From positions 1 through 54,865 of the forward strand of contig DVLU01000006.1 in the NCBI GenBank assembly GCA_018715365.1: DNA of 54,865 bases, written 5' to 3'. Made by a program: the position numbers and the translations under genes. The notes beneath the pieces were generated by a model that saw only the letters and a program-made list of their open reading frames with translations, was not told where the DNA came from and did no database searches. The stretch is from Candidatus Ornithomonoglobus intestinigallinarum. GTDB taxonomy: Bacteria > Bacillota > Clostridia > UBA1381. Positions 40,031-47,363 of this stretch are shown here, one piece after another. The first letter of the stretch is position 1. Each line of letters starts with the position of its first letter.

Positions 40031-41953
40031 TTATCTGAACGCCGCGGCGCTCCTTTGCAAAATCGCACCTATAAACGACGTATCCGCGCCCGTTATATTA
40101 TATGTGTTCCCGCCGTAAACGGTGCCGCCGCCGTTTCTTACGGCGCGTATCAGCTCGCTCAAAAGCGAACAGATATTATTTTGTCCGGCCGCGGCCTGCG
40201 CCGACACCGCCTCAAGCGCCGCGTTTATATTCAGCGATCCGTCCGCAAGCCCCTTTAAAATAACGCTTTTGTTGTTTTCTATTGCGTCATACTGCGCTTC
40301 AAGACGCGCAAGCGTTTCGTTTTGCTCCCGTTCAAGCTCCAGCTCCTCGCGCTCACGCTCGATTTCGCGCATTGTCTTTTCCGCATCGGCAAGAACGTCG
40401 CGTCCGCGCTGCGTGACGGCGTTTTTGTAGCGGCTTCGCGTAAGCGCCGCCTCGGCATATTCCTCGTCGAGCTCGTCGGAATCGTTTTCATATTTAAGCG
40501 CGTCCATGCGTCTGCCGTATATATCCTTAACGTTTGCAATATAATCCTTGGCATACGAAAGCATTGTTTTGTACGCATCCTCGGCCTTTTCCTGCTCGGC
40601 CTCGTACTGCTCAAGCCTGTAGCCTATTACAGCGTCGTTATACGTTTCCCAGTCAATTATACCGGCCGCAAAAAACTCCTCCTGACGTTCTATGCACCTG
40701 TCGTAATAATCCGAAAGGCTGTCGCCCCATGCTTCCCAGTCTCCGTACGTTTCGCGCTGCTTTTTGTAGCCCTCCGCACTTTTTTGCCATGCGCGGTATT
40801 CCTCCTCGTTTGCCGCCTGCTGCATTTCGAACCGCTCGTTTTCTATCTCCTGCATACCGTAGAAATAATCAACGGCGCCTATAAGCCCGCTGTCGTAATA
40901 CTCCTGCGTGTACGCCGCCATACGGTCAAGACCGGCTATGTAATCCTCAACCGACATATCGTGATATTTGTACTGCTGCTCAAGCCAATTCCGCGAATGC
41001 TCAACGCGCTCCTCATACATCTCCGCGCCTATATCGCCGAGAGTTTCGCAGTAATCCTCCCACGTTATAACGCCCTCCTCGAGAAAAGCGTAATTCCTGT
41101 CGCGTATACGCGAAAACGCCTCAAGCGCGCTGTCGCCGAACGCGTCCCAGTCGTTTAATTGGCTGCGCTCCGAAACGTAGACCTCCGATACGCCGTTCAG
41201 CTCCTTCACAAGCTTTTTTGTAAGCTCAAAGATTTCCTCCTGGCACTCCATAACGGCTTCGCTGTCGTATGCGTACTGCTCAAGCGCATATTTCCACCAT
41301 TCTATCTGCTCCGAAACCGTCATGTTCGACGTGCCCGTTATATGCTTGAATATTTTTTTGTCATATTCGAAAAGCTCGTTGTTTTTGCCGGACGCATAAG
41401 ACGGCACGCCGGCAAGACGCATTATATTTTTAGTCTGCGACGCCGTAAAAACCTTGTCGCCCTTATCGAGCGGCAGCAAAATATCGCGCCCCTCGAACAT
41501 ATAATAGCGTCCCCTGTGATAAATAAGCTCCCGCGGATCGCGCGCGCCATCCTCGTCGTTTATGCGTGCAAGCCCCGCCGGCGCGGAACGAGTGCCCGAA
41601 GCAAAATTGGGTATCGAGCCATCCTGATTTACACGCACCGTTATTGTAACAACCCTGTCCGGTATGCTGCTTACGGCGGCTCTTGCGGACGCAACGCCCG
41701 CGGATGTATTATCGAGCGCCGTTATTGACGCCTGCGGCTTCAGCGCCGAAAACGATGCCGCATTTGCCGCCGCCGCGCTTATAACGGGGCTTGCATTGTC
41801 AACGGCGGCAAGCGTAAGCGAAACGTTTTGGCTCGTTAAACCGTTTACTGCGGATGTGAGCGACGAAAGCGCGCTCTGCGCCGACGCGGCAGCCGAAAGC
41901 AGCCCCGATGCGTCGCCGTTTATCCTTACGGAAATACTTCCTATCTCGCTCAT
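40031..41953 (-). CDS. Tape-measure-like tail protein (short, unusual layout)
   Basis: 640 residues, at the expected position between tail chaperones and Dit. The N-terminal 120 residues are Ala/Ser-rich (SAAASAQSALSSLTSAVNGL). Then GRYYMFEGRDILLPLDKGDK followed by VFTASQT resembles the lipid-poor C-terminal end motif of tape measures, but it lies near residue 165. The remaining ~450 residues are charged coiled coil with repeated W-E/Y-Y segments (ITWEDYCETLGDIGAEMYEE, IIDWETYNDAVIGY). No membrane helix is evident. It should set a short tail. ATG overlaps the stop of a small upstream ORF. Confidence 0.75.
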   Translation of the reverse strand: MSEIGSISVRINGDASGLLSAAASAQSALSSLTSAVNGLTSQNVSLTLAAVDNASPVISAAAANAASFSALKPQASITALDNTSAGVASARAAVSSIPDRVVTITVRVNQDGSIPNFASGTRSAPAGLARINDEDGARDPRELIYHRGRYYMFEGRDILLPLDKGDKVFTASQTKNIMRLAGVPSYASGKNNELFEYDKKIFKHITGTSNMTVSEQIEWWKYALEQYAYDSEAVMECQEEIFELTKKLVKELNGVSEVYVSERSQLNDWDAFGDSALEAFSRIRDRNYAFLEEGVITWEDYCETLGDIGAEMYEERVEHSRNWLEQQYKYHDMSVEDYIAGLDRMAAYTQEYYDSGLIGAVDYFYGMQEIENERFEMQQAANEEEYRAWQKSAEGYKKQRETYGDWEAWGDSLSDYYDRCIERQEEFFAAGIIDWETYNDAVIGYRLEQYEAEQEKAEDAYKTMLSYAKDYIANVKDIYGRRMDALKYENDSDELDEEYAEAALTRSRYKNAVTQRGRDVLADAEKTMREIEREREELELEREQNETLARLEAQYDAIENNKSVILKGLADGSLNINAALEAVSAQAAAGQNNICSLLSELIRAVRNGGGTVYGGNTYNITGADTSFIGAILQRSAAAFR

Positions 41954-42063
41954 CGTATCACCCCCTGTTTTTTAATCGGCAGCCGGCAGCGGACAATCGG
42001 TATTTGAAAACAGATGATTGATTTCGGTAACTTTAGTGTCCCTTTTGTTTTAGTGTCCCTCAT
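41950..42063 (-). CDS. Possible 37-residue basic peptide, translationally coupled to tape measure
   Basis: ATG at 42063 after AAGGA (nine bases), ending TGA at 41952-41950, which overlaps the tape-measure ATG as ATGA. The product is basic (RDTKTKGTLKLPK at its start, RLPIKKQGVIR at its end). Two GGGACACTAAA motifs lie in its first third, read in two different frames, which suggests the DNA or RNA motif is conserved rather than the peptide. It may only be a leader that couples translation. Confidence 0.4.
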   Translation of the reverse strand: MRDTKTKGTLKLPKSIICFQIPIVRCRLPIKKQGVIR

Positions 42064-42075
42064 TGTCCGCCGTCC

Positions 42076-42542
42076 TTATTTGCCGTAGAACATTCTGAGA
42101 TGCTCGTTCATCTCAAAGCCGGGCGGCTCATCGTCCGCCCCTTCCAAATCGTCAAGAAGCCTGAAAAGCGCAAACGGGCTCTGCGCTCCCGCTTCGCGCG
42201 GCAGTATGCCCCAAAGCCTGAAAAGCACCGTATAGAGGTCCCTCAGGCTTCCGCCTTTTTCTCCGCCGCGCCCGATGCTTTTTTTGAGGACACCGCCTCA
42301 ATGTAGAAATCCCAAAGCTCAAGGCAAAGCCTTGTCCTTTCGTTTGCGCCGAGCGAATCTATAACCTCCTGCGTTGCCTCCGTGCCCTCGAACATATGGT
42401 CAACCCCGCTGCGGCAAAGGCTCAGCGGGCCTTTTGTCCTGCCGGAATTATGCTCGTCGTTTATAAGGCATGCCGTTTCAAAATCGAACACGTTTGAAAC
42501 GTATTTTTTGCCGTCCTTTACGAATGAAAGCGTATACTGCAT
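42076..42542 (-). CDS. Tail assembly chaperone GT, made by -1 ribosomal frameshift
   Basis: The upstream frame (42542 to stop at 42243) carries A AAA AAA G at 42285-42279, in the correct register for -1 slippage (after TCC TC). The -1 frame is open from there to TAA at 42078-42076 and adds about 67 residues (including LRDLYTVLFRLWGILPREAG and GFEMNEHLRMFYGK), giving a ~155-residue fusion. Long-tailed phages conserve exactly this arrangement directly upstream of the tape measure, which the fusion helps assemble. The shift is inferred from layout. Confidence 0.8.
42243..42542 (-). CDS. Tail assembly chaperone G (unshifted product)
   Basis: 99 residues. It starts MQYTLSFVKDGKKYVSNVFD, an acidic helical protein of the kind that coats the tape measure during tail assembly (phi13/gp-type chaperone family). 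ATTT..GGAG upstream supports the ATG. Its 3' end contains the slippery heptamer that yields the longer GT form. Confidence 0.78.
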   Translation of the reverse strand: MQYTLSFVKDGKKYVSNVFDFETACLINDEHNSGRTKGPLSLCRSGVDHMFEGTEATQEVIDSLGANERTRLCLELWDFYIEAVSSKKASGAAEKKAEA

Positions 42543-42608
42543 TTATAAAATCTCCTTTCTTGTCTGACCGGGGCTCCGGCGGGGACGCGTTCGGCGTCCC
42601 CCATGCGG

Positions 42609-43208
42609 TTATACCGCTACCGGATAGTAGGTAAGGTCTGTGAACCAGCCCTCCTCAAGCTCTTCCTTTGTTACGCCGTCGGGAAGATCCGCCTCGTCGA
42701 AATACCCGTAATAAAGGCCGTCGTGATCGCGCTGAACGGCGTTAAACGTCGCCTTTGCCGTCTGGTTCTCGGGCGAGCCGGACGACGGCTTTGTTTTTCC
42801 TCCGACGTTTGACGCAAACGAATACGCGCCCTTATAATATCTTACATACCTGTACGTACCGTCCGACTTCAATATCCTCCACGCAACGCCGAAATAAACG
42901 GTTTTTGTTTCCGTGCCGACTTCGATAACGCCGTTGTTCGGAGTTATCCCCCTCCACATTGCGTCAACCTCCGGCGGGATATCGGCGTTTGTTATTTCAT
43001 GACCGAGCTTTTCTATATAGCTTGACGCTTCATATGCGCCGTTGTCGGCGTCAAAAACGTCCGAGCCGCCGGCGTCTGTCGGCACTATCTCAACAACGCC
43101 CTTCAAATGAACCGGCTCTCCGTATTCGATGCCGCTTAATGTGTCCGATTCCACCTCAAAAAATGTGTATTTGTCCACGCCTATCGTGGGCAGCGGTTTC
43201 TTTACCAT
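42609..43208 (-). CDS. Major tail tube protein
   Basis: 199 residues. I chose ATG at 43208 (MVKKPLPTIGVDKYTFFEVE) after AAGGGAG. The sequence GEPVHLKGVVEIVPTDAGGS, LGHEITNADIPPEV and the C-terminal AVQRDHDGLYYGYFDEADL are typical of the phi13-family major tail protein, which stacks into the tube. Position before the tail chaperones agrees. Confidence 0.9.
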   Translation of the reverse strand: MVKKPLPTIGVDKYTFFEVESDTLSGIEYGEPVHLKGVVEIVPTDAGGSDVFDADNGAYEASSYIEKLGHEITNADIPPEVDAMWRGITPNNGVIEVGTETKTVYFGVAWRILKSDGTYRYVRYYKGAYSFASNVGGKTKPSSGSPENQTAKATFNAVQRDHDGLYYGYFDEADLPDGVTKEELEEGWFTDLTYYPVAV

Positions 43209-43263
43209 AAAATTATCTCCCTTCATATTTCATATTGCCGCAGTTTATGCGGCGTCCCCTGTT

Positions 43264-43602
43264 TTAAACAACGCTTTTTGCAAAACGCACCGTCCTGTGG
43301 TACACTCCGTCCGCGTCCTTCGGAACATCCATGGCAAACTCGCGCACAAAGCCGCCCGCCGCCATCGATGATGCAGCGGCTTCATACGTCGCATGACACT
43401 CCGCTCCGCTGCGCGCCCAAATATCCGCCTGGACGCGTACCTCCGTAACAGCCTCCTCGTTATCGCACGAAAATCCGCAGCTTTCGCTCAGCATATAATA
43501 GCTGACCGCCGGAAGCTCCGTTTTTTCCGCGGGCGACGAATAAACGGCGCGTATGCCGGAGCCCCGCAAAAGCGTTTCAACCTCCCTGTCAATATCCTTC
43601 AT
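43264..43602 (-). CDS. Tail terminator / completion protein
   Basis: 112 residues, placed between the gp10-like protein and the tail tube. It begins MKDIDREVETLLRGSGIRAV and contains ELPAVSYYMLSE, a pattern seen in tail terminators that cap the tube. It overlaps the upstream gp10-like gene by four bases (ATGA). Confidence 0.75.
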   Translation of the reverse strand: MKDIDREVETLLRGSGIRAVYSSPAEKTELPAVSYYMLSESCGFSCDNEEAVTEVRVQADIWARSGAECHATYEAAASSMAAGGFVREFAMDVPKDADGVYHRTVRFAKSVV

Positions 43603-43928
43603 GACGTCAAACCTCCCAAAATTGCGGCTGTCATTTCGCCGGCAGCCGCAGACAGCGCCGGAGCAAGAAACGGCTGCGCCGGCGTTTTGTACGTGCCGAA
43701 CTCAACGTAGACCGCATAATCCTCCCCTGCCGACACAACGGCTCCCGTACCGTCGGCTGACGCCGATATTGAGCTTCTCAAAGCGCCCGTATCGACGGGG
43801 CACATGCCGCGCGCACATTCGGCAACGGCTTCAGCGCCCGCAAGCAGCGCCTGCGGCAGAGCCGCGTTTATCCTTTCGGCAGCGGCCGATACGCTTTCCG
43901 AGCCGCTTACGCTGATGCTTACATTCAT
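43599..43928 (-). CDS. HK97 gp10-family head-tail protein
   Basis: 109 residues. The motif CPVDTGALRSSISAS followed by YAVYVEFGTYKTPAQPFLAP is diagnostic of the HK97 gp10 family, tail-completion proteins that join tail to head. Overlaps both neighbours by four bases. Confidence 0.9.
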   Translation of the reverse strand: MNVSISVSGSESVSAAAERINAALPQALLAGAEAVAECARGMCPVDTGALRSSISASADGTGAVVSAGEDYAVYVEFGTYKTPAQPFLAPALSAAAGEMTAAILGGLTS

Positions 43929-44263
43929 ATTCCAACCTCCGCCGTATTTTCCTTAAGGTATAATTTCTGACCGAGCAGACGGCGCTCCGCGCCGACAACA
44001 ACATACCGTTTCCCGCCCGTTACAACGCGCATGCCGGTTTGTATCTCGCGCTTTGCCGAGCAAAACGCGGCAAGCTCCGCATTTTCGGCAATGCCGTGCG
44101 CCGCCTGCGTCCCTTTTGCCGTTACCGGCTGAACGTCGGCTTTTACGGTAAACACGGATGTATATTTAACGGGCTCCGAATATGAGCCGGCGTTTTCAAC
44201 GCGCTCGACTGTCAGCTCGGAATTTGCGAAAATATCAAACATTGCGCTTATATCATATGCCAC
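43925..44263 (-). CDS. Head closure / head-tail joining protein
   Basis: 112 residues. By position and composition this is the head-closure protein below the connector (SPP1 gp16-like): a small β-rich protein with KADVQPVTAKGTQAAHG and KREIQTGMRVVTGGKRYVVV. Overlaps the connector gene by 11 bases. Confidence 0.75.
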   Translation of the reverse strand: MAYDISAMFDIFANSELTVERVENAGSYSEPVKYTSVFTVKADVQPVTAKGTQAAHGIAENAELAAFCSAKREIQTGMRVVTGGKRYVVVGAERRLLGQKLYLKENTAEVGI

Positions 44264-44591
44264 AGCCGCGTACCTCCGCCTTTGATTTGTCCGACGGCAC
44301 GCGCGCCTTTATATTCATAAAAGGCTTTAACCGCTCCTCATACCGACGCATCGTCCCGTCTTGGGGGACACTGAAATCGATTTTCCTGTCCCCCTCCGTA
44401 ATTGAAGCGACACTGCCGCCGCCGTTTGTGTTTTCAGCCCTGTATCTGTCCGCGGCAAGCTGCGCCGTCAGGCCTATAAGCTGATACGGCAAAAACTCAA
44501 GGCGGCAATAAGCAAGCACCGCGTTTACGCTGTCCTCAGCGAAAAACGCAATACGCTCATCGTCCTCGCCCTCCTTCTTTTGAAGCAGCAT
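44253..44591 (-). CDS. Head-tail connector (gp6/gp15-like)
   Basis: 112 residues from ATG at 44591, chosen because AAGGGACACTAAA, a copy of the repeated motif, lies directly upstream and the helical domain starts there (KEGEDDERIAFFAEDSVNAV). It forms the adaptor ring under the portal. EGDRKIDFSV is encoded by a head-to-head pair of motif copies (44363-44394). A longer form from GTG at 44630 is possible. Confidence 0.75.
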   Translation of the reverse strand: MLLQKKEGEDDERIAFFAEDSVNAVLAYCRLEFLPYQLIGLTAQLAADRYRAENTNGGGSVASITEGDRKIDFSVPQDGTMRRYEERLKPFMNIKARVPSDKSKAEVRGCGI

Positions 44592-44653
44592 TTTAGTGTC
44601 CCTTATAACTTGATTTGTTTCGTAATTCACCGCGCGGTGCGCCTCCTTTTTGC

Positions 44654-45466
44654 TCAGGCGGTTTTATGAACGTAAATGCCTGTTTTTTTATTGTTCAGAA
44701 TAAACGCGTCGTAATAAATGCGTCCCTCAACAAGCCAGCCGTTTATGCCGGGAGGGTTGTCGTGTATTTTATATTCCGACAGCTTCACGGGCGAAACAGC
44801 CGCGCTTTTTGCCGCGATTATAAACGCCGTATCGTCGGGCATAATCGTATCCGGCACGGCAACTATTTTTATTCCGTCAACCATGCCCACCTGTCCCTTT
44901 ACAAGCATATTCTGCGACAGGTCTCCGTTTCTCACAAACGACTCGTCCTGCTTTATGAGCTTGTAAAAATCGCTCGAAACAAACGCCGTGCATTCCTCAA
45001 GCGGAACCATTGCGTTTATCATAGCCGACGAACCCTCAAGAAACGCGTCGTATGCGTTATCTGCCGTAACGGCCTTTGTTGCGGATGCCGTTCCCGCCAT
45101 TTTCGAAAGCCTGTATTTGTCGATTTCGGGAATAACCACCTCCCTGAGTTGTCTTTGCAGCGCCGCTCCCGCGGCCGACGACATCTGCGTATCGTCGTGG
45201 TTTCCCCTGTCGATTGAAAACGTAAAGCTTCTGTCCTTTGAGAGCGTCAGCTCCTGCACCGTATTCTGAAGCTCCTCGGGCGTACCGTAGCGGTTCTGTC
45301 CCGTTCTTGAATAATCGTGCATCGACGCCGTGGGGATTGAATAAACGTTTACCGTTTTCACGCCCACAAAATCGTAATCCTTGTTTACAGCTCCGTCGGT
45401 AAGAGCTTCCCTTGAAAATTTTTCGTCTATTTTCTGAGCATATTTGCTCGCGTAATTAACTGCCAT
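44654..45466 (-). CDS. Major capsid protein
   Basis: 270 residues. It starts MAVNYASKYAQKIDEKFSRE and contains ELTLSKDRSFTFSIDRGNHD and EGSSAMINAMVPLEECTAFV, a layout typical of HK97-fold capsid proteins of small Firmicute siphoviruses that use a separate scaffold. GAAAGGAAGG precedes ATG. A 114-bp gap upstream of it, after the scaffold gene, holds nothing recognisable. Confidence 0.88.
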   Translation of the reverse strand: MAVNYASKYAQKIDEKFSREALTDGAVNKDYDFVGVKTVNVYSIPTASMHDYSRTGQNRYGTPEELQNTVQELTLSKDRSFTFSIDRGNHDDTQMSSAAGAALQRQLREVVIPEIDKYRLSKMAGTASATKAVTADNAYDAFLEGSSAMINAMVPLEECTAFVSSDFYKLIKQDESFVRNGDLSQNMLVKGQVGMVDGIKIVAVPDTIMPDDTAFIIAAKSAAVSPVKLSEYKIHDNPPGINGWLVEGRIYYDAFILNNKKTGIYVHKTA

Positions 45467-45580
45467 TATATTACCTTCCTTTCATTTTGCCCTTTTTGAC
45501 CTTCATATTGCCGTCCGCTTTTTTGTTTTGGCGTATAACGTATTTTTTCTGCACAGCATAACGTTAATCATCGCTTTTTA

Positions 45581-46060
45581 TCAGCCGCCGAAGCCTGCCA
45601 AAAACGGATCCGCAAGCGGGGATCCCCCTGTTTTGGGCACTGCGCCCTTTAATCTGTCCGACACCTCTTCTTCAACGGCCTTTAAGAACTGCTCCTTAAA
45701 AACGCTTATGTTCTCCGCCGTTGTTTTTGTGTCGGTGCCCTTGAGGATTTTGGCAAAGGCAATGGGCAAGCCTGCGTTTGAAAGCGCTTTTGCCGCTTCA
45801 AATTCCATTCTCTCGCTCATATACCTGCCGCGCTCCTCATCGAACGCCTTTTGCTTTTTGTCGAACTCCTCGCGGCTGCGCTCGTCGGCGCTCATTGTGG
45901 CAAGCCTTGCCGCTTCGTTCCGTTCGTTTTCGAGCCTTGCTTCAAGCTCCTTTTCCCATTCGCTCTGCTTTTCCGAAACAGCCTTTTCTATTTCCTTTTC
46001 AAGCTGTTCTTGGGAATAGCTGCGCTTTTCCTCAGGCTCGTTTTTCTTCTTGATTTGCAT
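45581..46060 (-). CDS. Phage scaffolding protein (DUF4355-like)
   Basis: 159 residues. A highly charged, helical, coiled-coil protein (EEKRSYSQEQLEKEIEKAVS, then EWEKELEARLENERNEAARL) with a small C-terminal domain (DPFLAGFGG end). It guides capsid shell assembly and then leaves. AAGGAGG precedes the ATG; it overlaps the portal gene by 29 bases. No prohead protease is encoded, in keeping with this scaffold type. Confidence 0.85.
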   Translation of the reverse strand: MQIKKKNEPEEKRSYSQEQLEKEIEKAVSEKQSEWEKELEARLENERNEAARLATMSADERSREEFDKKQKAFDEERGRYMSERMEFEAAKALSNAGLPIAFAKILKGTDTKTTAENISVFKEQFLKAVEEEVSDRLKGAVPKTGGSPLADPFLAGFGG

Positions 46061-47363
46061 CCTGCAAAACCTCCTTTATTTTTCTCCGCTCCCTCAGCGA
46101 AAGCTCCGATTCCTCCTTCGGGTCGGACACAAACGAAAGCTGCGCCAGAAGCGTTTCGTTCGTCGCCAGGCCGCGGAGATTATTTACCATTTCCGAAATC
46201 TCCAGCTCGTTTACCGGAAGATTCCTGTTAAACACCACGTCAACGCGGTGGATTGGTACGTACTGCATGCTGCCCTTTAAAGACAGATAATTGTTATACA
46301 TATGAAAACGCTTTTTAAGGCCCTTTGCAAAAAGCCTTTCCTTGTTTCTCACATGCTGCTCAAAGCCCATGAGCTTGTATTTTATCGCAACGCCCGACAG
46401 ATTGTTGCCGAAGCTCTCGTCCGACAGATCGGGCACCATTGAAAAGCGGTGAATATCCTGCTTCAGCGAATCCCTTAAAACCTCAACGTCGGTTTCGGAC
46501 ATGACCTTTGACAAATATTTTGCCTCGCTGCCCTCGTAGCCCATAAGTATGCGTTCCTCTTTTAATTTTTTCGCCTGCTCGGAATCAAGCTCTATTCCCG
46601 ACAAAAACAGGAACGCTTCAACAAACTGCTCCTTATCGTTTACCCTGTCGGAGCATAAAAGATTATACGCGTTTATAAGCGGGATAAGCTGCTCAAAATC
46701 GCCCTGCGCGTCCTCGTTGTTCCTGTACTCGATTATCGGCACCTCGTCAAAATAGTGGAGGTTTATTTCCTTAAGCTCCATATTCATAAAGCTGTTTACG
46801 TCGTTTTCGTAAATATAACACGCCGTTTTATCGCACGCTATGCAGCTTGTGCCGGAAATATTGCCGTCAATATCGCGGCGCGTATAATAATGTATCCCCC
46901 ATAGCGGCTTTTCCTCCACCGACGCCCCGTATACGACAAAGCTGTTTTCCGGCGGGATCCTGACGCTCCTCGGATTTGACTTTTCGTCTATATACAAAAG
47001 CTCGTAGGCTCTGCCGTATATACCCATATCGCGCTCAAGGCCGCTGTCAAGGTGCGCTATATCCTGCTCGAGATAGCTGTTTTTTACGGCTTCTATATCA
47101 TAGCCGTCGCTGCACGCATACGTCACCGGATTTCCTACAAGATAGCTTTTTGCCATATCGACTATATATTTTGCGTGGTTGCAGACTATCCTGTTGTTCA
47201 CCGTGCCGGAGCTGCATTTTCTGCGCGATATTATATCGTGCCTGCCGAGATAATAATCCTTAAGCCGCGCATATCTTATGCCCTCCTGCATATGCCTCGA
47301 TATGAGCTTATACAGCACATCGGCGTTCATTCCGCCTTCAAGGTACGTTTCGTCAATTATCAT
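46032..47363 (-). CDS. Portal protein (SPP1 gp6-like)
   Basis: 443 residues. It forms the dodecameric DNA-entry ring. RYARLKDYYLGRHDIISRRK, NRIVCNHAKYIVDMAKSYLV followed by GNPVTY, and the KYKLMGFEQHVRNKERLF region are hallmarks of SPP1-type portals. ATG overlaps the terminase stop as ATGA. Confidence 0.93.
   Translation of the reverse strand: MIIDETYLEGGMNADVLYKLISRHMQEGIRYARLKDYYLGRHDIISRRKCSSGTVNNRIVCNHAKYIVDMAKSYLVGNPVTYACSDGYDIEAVKNSYLEQDIAHLDSGLERDMGIYGRAYELLYIDEKSNPRSVRIPPENSFVVYGASVEEKPLWGIHYYTRRDIDGNISGTSCIACDKTACYIYENDVNSFMNMELKEINLHYFDEVPIIEYRNNEDAQGDFEQLIPLINAYNLLCSDRVNDKEQFVEAFLFLSGIELDSEQAKKLKEERILMGYEGSEAKYLSKVMSETDVEVLRDSLKQDIHRFSMVPDLSDESFGNNLSGVAIKYKLMGFEQHVRNKERLFAKGLKKRFHMYNNYLSLKGSMQYVPIHRVDVVFNRNLPVNELEISEMVNNLRGLATNETLLAQLSFVSDPKEESELSLRERRKIKEVLQDANQEEKRA

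Larger units (their letters stand above)
37376..44602 (-). repeat. Recurrent RGGGACASTRAAA motif, 14 copies
   Basis: Plus-strand positions: 37376-37388, 37389-37400, 38112-38125, 38495-38506, 38675-38686, 38975-38986, 39284-39296, 39368-39380, 39960-39972, 42032-42042, 42048-42059, 44381-44394 and 44591-44602 read on the minus strand, plus 44363-44376 on the plus strand. Copies before 37376, 39959 and 44591 act as ribosome-binding regions. Six copies in the Tal and Dit genes encode GD(T/S)K in the same frame with codons GGG GAC A(C/G)T AAA. I found none outside this interval. Confidence 0.85.
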
